Origin: Sipunculus nudus
Lineage: Eukaryota > Annelida > Sipuncula > Golfingiida > Sipunculidae
Assembly: GCA_026874595.1 (NCBI GenBank)
Contig: CM049320.1
Coordinates: 51,598,714 to 51,662,713, forward strand
Direction: 5' to 3'
DNA length: 64,000 nucleotides
Every line of letters begins with the position of its first letter. Positions within the stretch are counted from its first letter, which is position 1. A model generated the notes under the pieces. That model ran no database searches. It was not told where the DNA came from and worked only from the letters and a program-made list of their open reading frames with translations. Positions 35,694 to 49,810 of this stretch are shown piece by piece. The translations under genes and the position numbers were made by a program.

Positions 35694-37500
35694 CGCAGCG
35701 TTTAACTGTCACAGGTTCTACTTTTCCAGGTTTATCTAAGGTGTCAGGTGTCTATATTTGCGCAAAGGACAAAGTACAATGGTCCAAGGAACTAGTCCAG
35801 AGAAAAAGCATGTCATATATAACCTAAACATTAATGTTTTAGATAAGGACATAAATATATCTTGTGATTACAGTGTTGCCGATAGATGGCAGCAAGAGTT
35901 ACTTCAGGTGATACACAGCCGTCATGACCTGATTCAGTTGACTAATAAATTAAAGTCGAATGGCCATCCGTCCTTTCTCAATATACATTGTATCTGTATA
36001 CAATCGACATTCTTAACACTAGGCTAGCTTTGAGGTATTAACACAAAATAAAACATAGGAATGTCCAAACCAAATCCGATGTCTTTTGTGACCGACATGG
36101 CTTCCTGCGCCTTATACGACCGTTGTTAATCACATGACCCCTTGGTAGGACACGCCTGTATGGTGGGTGTTGTTAGAACATAACGAAACATGAAAATGGT
36201 TTGTCTGGTTCCTTAATAAGACTTAATATCTAAACGGAAAGCTGTTGTAAAAGTGACAAAATTTTATGTCCTCGTCCCGATTTACATGCAGATCAGTTTA
36301 CAATATGGCTTTGCTGCCTCCCTGACGTGTCGGTAGACCTTTTACAAATTGTATTAATACATATCATGACAGGTTATTCATAAGTGAAAGACATATATAT
36401 AGACAAATATACCTATGTAGACTTGGCCGCTTATAATTATATGCAAGTTCACATAAAATAAACACGAACACAAAAGCGGGATGAAGACTTCCGAGGCCCA
36501 AAACTGCCCCAATTCGATATACCTAAATCACACCGAATCACACTTTGGTCTCATATTATTAATTGAAATATGCATTTTTTAATGTAAGACTGGCAGACCA
36601 GTTTCATGTTCATATTTCCCAGGCCAATATTTAAATATTAGTACCTGCCAGATAACCACCTGTCTAATAAGACACTTTCCATAAATACCATCCTTGCATA
36701 TACCATAAGAATTCGCTTTGGTTATAAATGACATATATGTAAGATAAGCTGTCGACGACTTTTGATTAGTCCCATGGACTTTTTTAACATTTTCTAATTA
36801 TTATTTTTTGTTCGATATTTACTGAATTAGGCATATCGCTGGACTGTGAAGGCGACCGAATGTCCAATTTTTATTCTGAGCATGTATATCCCGTTGTGTA
36901 TTAACAAAGGGTAGACAACACCATCTATCTGTGTCCGCTGGGATTAAGCGTGATCCACGTTGGCCAACAACATTTCAATAATAATCCCTAATTATGTGTC
37001 ATTACCAACATCACTTCCTGCATTTGGAATTGTTGTTATTATTTATCCGAAACATATATCTTTATATACAGGGGTCGTGATAACGCCTTACCGCCTGTCT
37101 CAGACAGGCAAACACATTCACGGAAAGGCGTTTTTCATTTTGTACCCATCCTTTGGAAAGGTGAACAGCCGGATGTTTTCGACATAAGGAGCTGATAAGT
37201 ATTAACAAACATATAACGACATATTTTACAGGTAGGCCCAGTCTCCAACTGACTCCCTATTTTTTCTATATTTTCCCTTTGTTTTACTGCATAAGCGTGT
37301 TTCTGATATAACACTGTTAATTTTGTAAACAATCAAATCGTTTTGCTTGCAAGTTTGCATGTAGGATGGCATGTAAGATGGCAGGATCAAGTTTACACTG
37401 AGCGAAATGTGACTGAACGTTTGATATGATGGTTGGATGAATCTTTAGCGGAAAATCATATTTTTCTTTGAAAAAAAAAATTAAAAAGTATTACGATCCG
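35694..37500. other. Intergenic, 5' flank of ALP-B, nothing further recognised
   Basis: Mostly unique AT-rich sequence. Apart from the TATA-like site next to ALP-B, no RNA gene, conserved coding motif or repeat end was identified. Confidence 0.5.
35750..35759 (-). promoter_or_regulatory. TATA-like element upstream of ALP-B
   Basis: AAATATAGAC on the minus strand about 57 bp before the ATG, which would place a start site near 35720 and a short leader. Weak evidence in AT-rich DNA. A splice acceptor-like 'ctgtgacag' just before the ATG means an upstream non-coding exon is also possible. Confidence 0.2.
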
Positions 37501-38028
37501 TATGTATATATATATATATATACAGGCATATCCGCCAACGGCTGGACAGAGGCCGCGTTTATCTCAATCAGACAGGAAAGAACAGGTGGGGTGTACCACC
37601 TCCTTTTCCTTAGGGGTGTTAATGGGTCATTCTACTCTTAATGAAATAGGGGTGTTATTCAGCCCTGATGTCTTACACACTGTTCTGCCCTCAATCCTTA
37701 CACCGGAGTGTGAAGAATACGCGGACCCGACCGAAAGCAAAAGTTAAGGAAACAGCGCCATCTGTCCCTGCCCATTTGAACTAAGGGAGTTTTACAGTGA
37801 CTAACCGGATCTTTCATATTAAGCCTGCAGCATACGTTAAGGCAGAAAAGATGCGCCTCCTAGGGTATCATGTCCATATATTACATATTCGGCGAATCCT
37901 CCTCAAGTCAGTAGCCATTGAACCGTAATATACACATCCTGAATCTGAGATGCCTGTAGAGATGTAATTTTGCAGGCTGAGCAGAACTTTGTTGAATATT
38001 TTTATGCCAAGATATGGTCAATGGGATT

Positions 38029-38038
38029 TATATATATA

Positions 38039-38089
<51 letters not shown>
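38029..38089. repeat. (TA)n microsatellite
   Basis: About 30 TA units with one TTTATTTA interruption. A shorter run lies at 37502-37523. Confidence 0.95.
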
Positions 38090-38092
<3 letters not shown>

Positions 38093-40600
38093 CAACAACT
38101 TCCGTTCCTTGCAATGTTCAGATTTTGTTGTGATCAAGTACCAGTCTGTCTCATGAACGATTTTTTAAAGCGACACCTCTTATTCAAAGCTGGAACGTCC
38201 CTTAACACTGTGGTCCACATGTGGACGGTTGTCACAAATCTAACATATAGAAAACAAGCTTAACAAATAGTTCTCAGTAATAAACATTATCGCCAAGTCT
38301 GTACGGTCGGCGACGCAATGCTCATACACCACACGAATTGAATCTCATATACTAGTAAGACACTCCGTTGGTCCGTTTTACTCGGCGGCATGACATTTCC
38401 ACCTTAGCCTTTTCCTATAATCAGTTAATGCTTCGTTTCAAAGGGAATAACAAGTCTAACCACAACTACATCATCATTATTAAAAACCAGGGCACACATA
38501 ATTTATCGAACCATTTTCAGAGAAATTTAATTCAGTGGTGGAAAAATAGATTCAGTTTGTTCCGGATCCGGATATAAGCTCGGATCCGGTAGGATTGTTT
38601 TGCCTCGACGGAGATCTGCGCTCTTCTTATAGCCATCTATTTTTACTGTATATTTGATTAAAGGCTACTATTTCTGAGACAGGATTTAAAGAAAAAGTCG
38701 CAAAAAGACATAGTAGAATGGGACCCGGTAGTTACTTAAGTACACTTCAGGTTACTCCATATACAATTTCAGATAACCCCCTCAAAACAGTAATTTGTTT
38801 ACATTTATACACATACAATTATTTGAAATACTTCATTTTGTCTGCAATTATTTTGAATTGTTTCATGTATAGAGTTGCATGTAATGTGTCATATGTCATG
38901 CGTTTTCGTGAAATGTATTTATTGGTCAGTGTAAGGACAATTAACGGTGGGATTAACTTTTTTGACCATTTTGTATTTCGAATAATGCTTCAAGTTTTAA
39001 AAAATCGTATCTTTCAAGTGTATTTTGTATTACTTTAACAGGACAGTAAAGCATTCACCATTTATCTTAATTAGTGAGGGACGTTGGGTGGGCGGGTGGT
39101 AATACCCTGTTATTAAATTCATCCTGCTGGCGCGAGTTATCTGAAATTTGGAAGGGGGGGGGGGTGTAATAACGTTATACTATTTTGTGAAAGAATCGTT
39201 TGAATAAATGTGACATGACCGAATTCTGGCTACCAATACATAATACAGGGAAGTAACCTTCGGCCCTGCTGACCTGTTATTCCCAATTGCCACGGACGTC
39301 ATATCGCCCATGTTTGTTTCGGGTGTCATGCTGGGAGTAGCTCAAGACGGATCCTCTAGGGGTCATCAAGTACACTTCTCTCGACTTCGCTCATTCACTC
39401 ACATCACGCACTTGAGCGAGTCAAAACATTTCATCTGAATATCACTTCCTGGTTTACTGTTACAATGTTACTGGAAGACTTTAACTTGTTTTGTTTGTCT
39501 GTATACAACACTCTGAAAGACGGATAGATGGTATTGGATCTTGTTTGTATCTTCAACGGCCAATTGCGTCAGGGAATCCCCCCCCCCCCCCCCACGCCCC
39601 TAACCCCCCCCCCCACCCCACCCCCTTTCGACCTGGACGTATACAATCAGTGGTACAGTATAGGTTTAATACAAGAAAGTCACCAGATTATCTTATTATA
39701 TACAGCCGCAAACTAACAAAAAAAAAAATCTCAACATGTTAGAGCTCCTTTCATTCCTTCAACCGTTATGATGTAAATTGAATCGGCACCTTTTTATAAC
39801 AAACTGACAGCACTCCACTGAAACTACAGTTTTTTGGAAATCACTTGTGGTCCGGTTCTATTAGGTATACAGGAATCACAATAATAACATAATAGTATCT
39901 GAAAAGATTTCGGTATGAAACCATTTTTCTTACGCAAATACATGGTAAAAATAAAATTGCACCAGGTGCGATCAATGGCGCGAAACAAATATGGTGTCCT
40001 GCACTACTATCTTTAATTACATTTCCACCAAGAGTAATAAGTATATTTATTTGAGTTTCATGACAAGTACAGGTTCGTTCTTCTTTAGTTGCCAATACAC
40101 AGAAACACGGTTTGGCTTATATGGAAGTGAGGGCCCCGGATGAAAACTTTGTTTACTTCCGGTTGGCGAGTAAACAGTAGCACGTGGGCGCTTTGAATAT
40201 GGTGTTAAGAATAATAATAATGAAAAGTTTACACCTGTTTTGGATAAAATAAACACGGTGCTGGTCTAAATTAACATTGCAATCCAACAAGTAAAAACTA
40301 AAAGTAGGTTAAGCCCGTGATGTTCTGAACAAATTTAGCTTTAATGGGAAGATATCCATCATCTGTCAGTCAGTGGCTGGGCCAGTATGGCATATCTGTT
40401 CTGGTCTGGTATGCATGTCGTCACATCTCCTTAACATTGACAAGATGCCCAGGCCGTGGTCTTGTGATACATTTACATTTCATCTGAGGTTTAACAACAG
40501 ATTTTACACTATGATTACTCATGTCGATCTTTTAGAGGATTCATGACACACTGACATCCTATCGGATCATGCAGCTTATTAACTGCTGATGATCATGCAC
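38090..40600. other. Intergenic, poly-C tracts, otherwise nothing recognised
   Basis: Contains interrupted poly-C tracts at about 39579-39627, and a poly-G tract near 39156. Poly-C tracts occur inside the GGATCC-ended elements of this window, so decayed relatives are possible, but no ends were found. Confidence 0.4.
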
Positions 40601-40639
40601 CTGGTAACATTTAAAGGCTTTAATAAAACTTTCAATTTT

Positions 40640-42098
40640 GGATATAATATTTATTTATATATATATATATATTTATATATGTTTGTATGTATATATATAT
40701 TTGTATTATATAACATACATATCATAGTCTGGTATGAAAATGCTTCAAAGGGGCCTATTAATATATGTAATGAAATAATATACAAAAGAAAAACTTTACA
40801 TGATTCTTTGAAAACATTTTGGTACCAAAAACAAAATAATAAAAATGATAGGAGGACTTGAGTATAATTCATTAAAGTTGAAATTGTTTCACAGTGAAGG
40901 GAATCACGCAAAGGCGAAGTGGGTTCGACGTTGTACATGGTATTTACACACTCTGCCATTAATTTTTGGTAATTATATTTGTATCGTATTCTGTATATAT
41001 GCTGTTGTTTCATGGCGCACCTAATTTTCATTAAGCTATTTCTTAAATATATTTAACCGATAAACTTAATGTCTTCTTAGAACTCAGCCAGCCTCACAAA
41101 CAGAATGTGACAAATTTTATTCGTTAACATCAACGGCACGTATAATTAGGCCCTTTTCATAATGGTTTGAAAGAAATGTCTGAACATTTGGCTAGACCGG
41201 TCAGACTGGACACATTTGTTTATGATGGGCTTTGCCTGGTTGCCTGACTTAAGCTGTATTATAACATATAGTATACACAGTTGAATTTCATGTTAAATAG
41301 AAATATTGCCAAGACTGGTGATGTTCACTGCCGAACAATGTTTAGCAATATAAATATAAGTATAAAGGAAAAATTTTAAATTATGTTTTAATGATTTAAT
41401 ATAATATAATATGACACTCTTCTAAAATATAATTTCTCTATGGATTTTCTGATGACGTGAATAAATTTTATATATGAAGAGATCCAAAACTAATAGTTTA
41501 GTATAGTGTTTGCAAATACTCATTCATATACTCTCTTTGAGAATATTTATAATGATCTGTCATTAATTGGTTATCTCGAAATAATGAACATCGTGTATCT
41601 TATCTTGAAACCAGTCTAATGTTTTTTAGCATAAATTTTGTATTAATGACCATCGAAATATTAAACTGCATGCACATTAAAATATAAATTATTATGCCTT
41701 TATTTTGGAAAACAATAAGTTCGCTATATAAAAAATGACAGGTATTCACAATATCATTATTTGTTAGATCTTATAGTTACAGTTTGCATCAAGTCTTATT
41801 ATAATCAATTCATGGAATAAGATATAACTGATTTTTACATTAGTCTAATTTTGTTCCTAGTTCTACATGACGTACACAACCCCACAATTGGTGGAATTGA
41901 TCATAAAAGAAAAAGCAACCTATATGGCCCGGTAATACAGTATAGTATTAATAATGTATACCATTTCCTATTTAGCATGATTTATTAGAAGGGTACGGAA
42001 ATGGAAGATTATTGTTCTTGAAATCAATGTGGAATTATAACCCAAATTTATTGATATATTTAAATTAACAGGCTATAATCAATTTGATTACACCGACG

Positions 42099-42140
<42 letters not shown>

Positions 42141-42331
42141 ATTAAATGATATTTATATATATATATATATATATGTAGTATTACTTTTTCAGATATATAA
42201 AATCTAATTGTATTAAACCTTGTAGAATGATTTTTTTTATTATATATATACATACATACACAGATGAACATGTACATATACGTTTTATTAATTTGATATA
42301 TCTATTGTGGAATAAACAGTTTTTGTGCCTT

Positions 42332-42369
<38 letters not shown>

Positions 42370-42519
42370 CATATATATATATATATATATATATGTAAAT
42401 ACATATTATATAATATTTATACATAATATATACACACATACACACACAAATAAGCATGTACACATGCGTGCTCTAATTATTTAGATATATATATTTTGGA
42501 ATAATTAGTTTCTGTCCTG

Positions 42520-42565
<46 letters not shown>

Positions 42566-42660
42566 ATATATACATATATATACATGTATATATAAAGATA
42601 TACATAATAGATAATATATATATATATATATATATATTATATTTGGTTAAAACTTATACA
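40640..42660. repeat. Extremely AT-rich region with many (AT)n runs
   Basis: (AT)n runs occur at about 40651-40700, 42099-42175, 42336-42396 and 42525-42640, within very AT-rich sequence. Open frames here are low-complexity Ile/Tyr artefacts. Confidence 0.85.
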
Positions 42661-43696
42661 AGTATGAAATGAGTATAATGAAGAAGTCATGATTTGTCTT
42701 ATCTAACCCGAAAAACCGTGTCATATGAAAAGCATTGCCCACTGAACTTACTGTGACACAGCCGCCAAGTGATATCAAGGAGCTGATGATATACAGGCCT
42801 ATTGAAGGCTGTCTATGTTAATGGTATCATGAAATACTTTTTCCTTAACAGCTGTGGAATGTTTAATTTCAACGGTGTCAGGTTATATAACATTATTTTA
42901 CTCAGTCATGAAAGAAAATATGAAAGGTGTAGTGGATTAAGCGATGGTTTACGTTTATTTCCCTAGTAATGCAAAAGCACGTGGTGTTTGTTTACTCGCC
43001 AAACCACAACGAGGCCAATATGGCCGCCAAACCGTGTTTCCGTGTATTTTCGCAAGATACACGCTTAGATTACATCAATAAACACACAAAACAAAAACAG
43101 TATACAAAGCAGTTGAAAACAAAGAGTCGCTGAAGTCACATTGAAAGACTGGTTTCTGTAGGAAGCCGCACTTCAGTGCATAAATAAGGCGTGGCGATCT
43201 GTCCTTTCACTGAACACTATTGGCTGAGAGATGTGATCATAGTTTGCATGTGACAGTTTCTTAACCTCATGTTAATACAGAAATCTTAAAAGCTGACAGT
43301 ACAGGCATTGACCTATAGCAGTCAGCACCTGTAACTGTCCATTCTAATTTATTTCATGACAAAAAAGTGTATAAAGTGAAAAAAATATATATTAATTTTC
43401 TGGAACTGCCGCATACATTTTTCACATATACAGATTTGATACATACATATGTTTTTCTATCTTTTTGAATGTTCGACAGGACATATATGTCACCCTTGCT
43501 AATAACGGCACTTGTCTCAAGCCCTCCAAAGAAATTATTAAGTTTACTTATAAAGCCAAATTCTCATTCATAAAAGTAAAGTATAAAATGAATAAAAATT
43601 TTCTTTGTTCATACTATGTCAAGAATTTTTACCCTTTTTGTTATGTGTCGACCAGTATGTTTAAAAAGTGACTAACTATAGGTTTGTCTGGTCGTT

Positions 43697-43876
43697 CAGG
43701 GGCGGAGCCCGGATATTGAAAAGGATGGGGTGCAAGAAGGATAGATAAGAACATGCTTAGAAAAGTACTCAGCTCAAAGTCTCCAAAATTGGTTTTAAAC
43801 CTTTGGAAAAGGCAAACATACAGAGTTATAGTGACCCCTTGTCTGACAACAGGGAATCTCCCCCCCCCCCCCCCAG
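43697..43876. mobile_element. Possible truncated GGATCC/CAGGGGCGG-type element
   Basis: Begins 'caggggcggagcccgga', like the ends of the elements at 19717 and 49520, and contains a poly-C tract at 43860-43874. The matching right end was not found. Confidence 0.35.
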
Positions 43877-44832
43877 TCAGTGTCCCATCATCACGCTTTA
43901 ATATTATGTAAACATGGGGTATCACGTTTCAGAGACGCGAGTTAACCTGCTCAGTTCCTTAACAAATGCTGCCCCTAATACATATGTATGAGGTGGCCTC
44001 CGGGCGGGGCAAAGGAATAGTCCTGTGTCAAAATGGCATATAATCTTTCAAATAACCCATATATAGTAGGCCTATGGTGATCAAAATTACCTCCTTAATT
44101 TATAGGACTGCCCTTTGGTGTTACCAATAGTTCCATAACAATCTCATTCAAATCGGTTCCTAACTGTGTGCATAAATTTGCTTACAGACAAACCGACAAA
44201 CTATGCAACGAAACGAGCGGTAAACATAATACCTTCCTTGGAAGGTATATACTAATCGCCCACTTGCTCAATATTTTGTCCCAGAGGCTGTATAGAAGAA
44301 TATGTTGCGCAAATAACTTGGGGTCATTTTTACAGCGTAGAGTACGTGGAGAGTATGGGTACACATTCAGAACAAAGAGAATGATTAAATTACAACTCAC
44401 AATACCGACAGTAATTGTAACGCGTCTCTCTGATTCCTGTCATTGTGAATTCTAAGGTCACGCGTGCCAGCGCACAAGTGACAAGTCAGAATCTGTGAGT
44501 GGAAGCATACGTGAGACATTACAGAGTCTAATCACTGGTATATCATTATCTAAGGTATAACCGTGGTTACTGTGTGGGGCAGTTGTACGCTTGTACCATA
44601 ATCGTCTAGTTGTGAGGTATGTTTGTTCATACGAAATTTTAAAATTGAGAGAAAATGGTTATTGTTATATCTATTTCATAGCTGTATCATTAATTTTTGT
44701 ATATACACCACGCATATTTATGATATTATTTTGGTTTTTGTTGCTGAGTGGAAAGGAAATCTAGAGGTCTTAAAAAACCAATAGGGAATACTTCCAATAC
44801 CATACGTGTATATATTCCAATAGCATACGTAT

Positions 44833-44843
44833 ATTTGTATATA

Positions 44844-44881
<38 letters not shown>
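44833..44881. repeat. (TA)n microsatellite abutting a MITE
   Basis: TA repeat ending exactly at the left end of the MITE-like element at 44882. Confidence 0.9.
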
Positions 44882-44884
<3 letters not shown>

Positions 44885-45054
44885 TGGAACCCCGCCTTGC
44901 GACCACCCCGTAATTGCGACCATCCCACAATAACGACCACTTTTCGTGGCCCGTATATTCGATCCAGGTATAACTCAGAGTTTCAAAAATACGACCACCC
45001 AAAATTACGACCAATTTGGTCAATCCCCAAAGTGGTCGTAATTGTGGGGTTCCA

Positions 45055-45057
<3 letters not shown>
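44882..45057. mobile_element. 176-bp pogo/Tigger-type MITE
   Basis: The left end 'cagtggaaccccgcc' and right end 'gtggggttccactc' are imperfect inverted repeats of about 25 bp. The repeated 'acgaccacc' motifs are typical of invertebrate Tigger-like termini. It is flanked by TA sequence on the left and (CT)n then (TA)n on the right. Too small to encode a transposase, so non-autonomous. Confidence 0.65.
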
Positions 45058-45125
<68 letters not shown>

Positions 45126-45190
45126 TTTATATATATGTTTATATATATAGGATATAGAAGACCCGCTGTGAGGACAAATATGTGCTTGTA

Positions 45191-45238
<48 letters not shown>

Positions 45239-45253
45239 TTATAAAAGCATCCA

Positions 45254-45301
<48 letters not shown>
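45057..45301. repeat. Cluster of (CT)n, (TA)n, (GA)n microsatellites
   Basis: (CT)n at 45057-45086, then (TA)n to about 45123, (GA)n at about 45196-45233 and (TA)n at about 45257-45301. Confidence 0.95.
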
Positions 45302-45303
<2 letters not shown>

Positions 45304-47700
45304 CATGTGTGCACGTGAGTGTGTTAGTGTGTATGCAAATGATCCGCTCCCACTGTATTGCAGGTCGATAGAAGTGTTATCGCCGTTTTATATTCATGCA
45401 GTACAGAGCGTGTTGATTACGTATGTTTAGCATAACGTTAACTTGTACACATGCATTGTACAGAATAAGCGATTCATGCATATATTGTTGTAATTTTATA
45501 TAATTTTATGCAAGAATACATAGATAACTTTAATTTGTTGTTTGGTATAACGTTATGTTTGGGTTAGTCATTTTCTTGCCTTTATACTCCAGGAATAATA
45601 ATTATGAATAATGAGATAATCCCTTAATTTCACTGGTTTGAGCTACAGCGGTTAGCCAATCAGATGCCGACTAACTGAATGGTGGCCAATAATGTTTCGC
45701 ATAACACTCGCAGGGCTGAATGTAATGTGGTTGCCATTTTGTTCGCGAGGGTTTTATTTTGAAACCATCAATTGATACTTCGAGAATAAGCCGGAAGGTA
45801 AAGGATTGATTTGATGAATGATAATAAATCTTGTATGTCCAAAGGTTGCTAATATATATGATATGCGAACTTTTATATTATCTGCTATTGATTTAAAGTA
45901 AATTCCACTTTGGTCCCCGTGTAATTGTTAATATTTTGCTCATATATAAAATTTGATATAATTATTTCATATAAAAAAGTTATACTCTGTATGATGAGGT
46001 CGCGAAATGGATCCCTCGCGAAACCATGAAAAATGAAAATCGCGAATTTGTAACCCCGCGAATAGGAAGCGAACCACAGAATATTTAAATGCCAAAGGTC
46101 GCTGGTAAAATGTCGAACTTTCTGTAGGATGTCTACATATTGTCAACGTAACGACTTCAGACGTCGTTGGTACGACATTTTGATTTTCATCGCGATGGGC
46201 GGGGTAACACAGTAAATAGTTACAGCCCAAGATTTTAACAGTTAAAAAATAATCATGGTCAGACAAAATAGCGACAGTTAGCTGAAAAAAAATGACATAG
46301 CAGGTTTAAGTCAGAAATAAAGTGTCATATCGTGTACGTTGACAGGAGAGTATTATGGTATTTGCCATAGGCCTGTGTGTGTACTTTTTCTAAACACTTG
46401 ATATGCTGTACTGTCATGCGACTCTAAAAATTTGTTATGTCCTGACACCGGCTTTTATAAATGTCACCTCGAATTCGGGCTTGTTTTGTTAGACTGTAAC
46501 AACGTCAGGTGTTACACGGCATTGACACATACCCATATTCTCAGAAAGTCTGTATATTGTAATAATAGAATGTCATGTGCAATATTAGGACCACTTTAAT
46601 ATTGCCACACTTTCAAATGAAAAATCAGTTTACCTGGAATATGCTGTATACAGGTAAGCTAGTCGTTGGCACACTAAGTGTATCATAAGTACAGCGCCGC
46701 TTTCCCATTCACAGATATTAAGTGTCAACAATTTTATGAGAGTGTTGTAGCCAATTTAATTATAAGTAATACAATCCAAATTGTGGGCGGGAATTGTGGC
46801 CCCGGACGACCCCTAGCTGAATACGCCATTGGCAACAGGATTCTGAATAATGTTTGGATTGAGGGGATCACGTGACCATGACGACACAACCCGGACAATA
46901 TATAGAAGTCAAGTTTGAATAGCGATGAGCGTCTTGGAATCGTAACGTGAAACCTAAATGTCTCACTTTGTAAACTTGCATGGTGTATTTGGACTTAATC
47001 CTCAGAGACCAGCTGAGGTGAACGGGGACAGACGATTCTCAGACAACTTGTGGCCTGTCATCGTATTCCAGACGGTAACCTGTAAACGTATGTAGCTAAG
47101 TGTTTAATCGTGTTCTATGCATGGTATAAAAAATATAACTTTGAGTGTGTGGAGTTGTAAAGTTCTACTGTATTAGCGATGGAATGGCCGCACGATAACT
47201 TTTGGATGTAAGAGATTTATTCTGTCTTAACATTTACTAAACTAAAAAATCGAGGATGGCGAATGCTAATCCCTTTGAGTTAGGTTAAATCAAACTTATT
47301 TTAAGGATAATCTATCAAATTGTTTAATTAGATAAATTAAATTTAATCATGTAATAATAATGTATATGCATTCAAACACATAGAATTGATGAATATTTGT
47401 ATAATTTACTTCAATTATCATCATAAATTCTCAAAAGACCTATCAGATAACAAGATAATTATTTTATATTGATTAACAGGATTAATGTCAATCATAAGGA
47501 AATACTACTTGTAATAAAAAAAAAAAGAAAAATATCGCACATATTTTTTCTGTTAGGTTTACTCATACAAAGAAGCAGGTTGCATTTGCTGAGCACTGAT
47601 AGTATTATAATTGTAATTAGACGTTGAATTGATTTCGGTGTTTTAAAATAAATTACAATTGTTTTGTCAATTTGTATCAGTAATTACCAGGTTCATGCAG
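45302..47700. other. Intergenic, nothing firm recognised
   Basis: A TATA-like 'caatatatagaag' near 46895 and a donor-like 'cagacggtaacc' near 47071 could mark a remote non-coding first exon. This could equally be chance. No coding motif was seen. Confidence 0.35.
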
Positions 47701-47715
47701 ATATGAATATATAAT

Positions 47716-47905
47716 TATTATTATTATTACTATTTTTTATTATTATTATTATTATTATGGTAGTAGTAGTGGGAGTGGTAGTACTACTACTAGTAGAAGT
47801 AGAAGCAGTAGTAGTAGCAGTAGTAATAGTACTAGTGGTAGTATTTATAATAATAGTAGTAACAGTAATAGTACTACTAGTAGTACTGATAGTATTAATA
47901 TATTA
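47716..47905. repeat. TAT/TAG/TAC triplet microsatellite
   Basis: A long imperfect run of ATT, TAG and TAC triplets that change phase and strand sense along its length. Confidence 0.9.
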
Positions 47906-48239
47906 AGATGGGACACAGGGGGGCGCCCCCATCCTTTTTTAGACAAAATATTTAGGGCATTGGCTTATTATATGCCATAAATGTCATCCCTATACATCTG
48001 CATGCAAGAGTGCGTCACTCCTGTCACAGTGCTGACACTGCCGGTGCTGTTCCCCCACCATCCCCTGTTCTAAGATCCGACATCTTTAAGATGTTGTTAG
48101 ATGGGGTCTATAGTTGCCGTCTAGGCCATAGCCGTATGGACAAATTGAAATGTATTATGGTTACAAGATCTTGTACAATAAATGTTTGCTTGGTCGGAGG
48201 ACTTATTAATGACTTAAGATACATTGAAGACTTAAGATC

Positions 48240-48540
48240 CATATATGCGTATGCGTATATATACGTATCCGTATGCAGCACGTTTCGGTCTCTGACGGTA
48301 GCGATGGAAAACGCTTACGCATGGTAACAGACGGGAAAATTCTAAAGTCTGACTGACGTCAGTGATAGGTTATTCCTCTGGCAGAGGACTTCATTAATCG
48401 TGCAGCCCTATACTATAGGCCCAGTTTCTGCTACATACATACCGCATACGCATACGTGTTAATCGAATCACAGGCGTCCATTTTCTAGCTGCATACGCAT
48501 AGATACGCATACGTACCGCATACACATGTATGGAAAGCCA
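48240..48540. repeat. Cluster of GCATACG / CGTATGC short inverted motifs
   Basis: Motifs such as 'atatgcgtatgcgtat', 'tacgtatccgtatgc', 'ccgcatacgcatacgt' and 'gatacgcatacgtaccgc' lie at both ends of a block of about 300 bp, mostly in inverted sense. This resembles a subterminal-repeat-rich non-autonomous element. Confidence 0.4.
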
Positions 48541-48603
48541 GCTGAAGGCTAAAATATAATAACTGTCGCGACTTGGCGGAGATATAATTATACATAATAA
48601 ATT

Positions 48604-49128
48604 TTAAGGGGCACCTATTGATTTGGTCCAAAGCACTTAAAGGAACAATATTATGCCTAATTTTTCACACATCCGTTCGGTTTTACTTTATACGAAAGTT
48701 CCCAGCACAACCATCCCAGCACACAGTCAAAGTACCGTGCATACCTCTGTTTAACACATTGTTATGACTCTGGGTGTTAGTATACACAGTCCATGTGTGT
48801 CTGTTCAACATTAACAAGGCCCCGTGACCGGAGGTTCCATTGTGAGCCGCAACAATGCCATGTTTCAGCCAGCGGGAACATGCATTACCTTTTTGGAAAA
48901 AGTCAGTCAGGCCATCTATTGTTTGACACGTGTTTTCGCCCGGATATGCACGCGCTGTTTTATTTTAACACCTGTGATCGCGCCCGGTCCCTTTTTTTAA
49001 TCACTCGTTTACAGGAGAAAGCAAACGGTTTCAGGGCAATATTTTGGCAGATACAATTTTATTTTAAAGGGAAGATGCTATTTTTCGTTTTAATAATACA
49101 TGGTTTACTGGTGATTGGGCCTCTTTAA
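48604..49128. mobile_element. TTAA-ended MITE-like element, possible further member
   Basis: Starts 'ttaaggggcacctattg' and ends 'gattgggcctctttaa', matching the end type at 56966-57438. The internal sequence is not clearly related. Its open frame of 111 codons has no recognisable domain. Confidence 0.4.
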
Positions 49129-49519
49129 AGTAGACCTAAACACTTTTACTAGTAGCAGTCACGAATCATGTTTCCAAACCACCACATGCGGTACAGGTAC
49201 ACACTAGACCTGACAGGATCAAGGACAGATAGATCATTATCGTGGTCATCTTGTCCATGCCAGTTGGAGGCAGCTGTTGTGAGAGACCACATTGGGAATA
49301 CTTCAACTAAAGAGGGAGCCCAGTTGTCGCTGTAAATGCATGGGACAGTATACGATATGTTTAGAGCGGAGAAGGACCACGTAAGGCAGAGTTATTGTAA
49401 CAAGGACAGGTAGGGCAGTTCATGAATACACAAAATCCACAGAAAAAAAGTTGGATCCGACTTCTTCTGTGTATTCTGGTTACTACTATTACTACTACTA
49501 ATATTGGCACTACTACTAC

Positions 49520-49747
49520 CAGTGGCGTATCCAGGATTTGAAAATTGAGTGGGCGCAGCCCTTAAGTCGGGAAAGGGGGCTGTTCTGTGTCCTTTAGACA
49601 TGTCATATACTGCGTGGCTGTAAAATTGTCTCCTACTAAACATATCAAATATTGTTAGTTCGTGCATAATTATTATGATTTTTATTTTTAATTTTGTAAG
49701 GTATCTATTTCAAGTTGTTTATTATGTTGACCGTGGGACCCTCATCG

Positions 49748-49810
<63 letters not shown>

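Noticed and set aside
40651-41031. 126-codon minus-strand open frame rich in Tyr and Ile
   Set aside because: Lies in (AT)n sequence; composition is a microsatellite artefact.
44718-45371. Long open frames of Ser-Leu, Tyr-Ile and Arg-Glu repeats
   Set aside because: Translations of (CT)n, (TA)n and (GA)n tracts and of the MITE between them.
48010-48327. 105-codon plus-strand open frame
   Set aside because: No recognisable domain; it ends in the GCATACG motif cluster and lacks exon signals.
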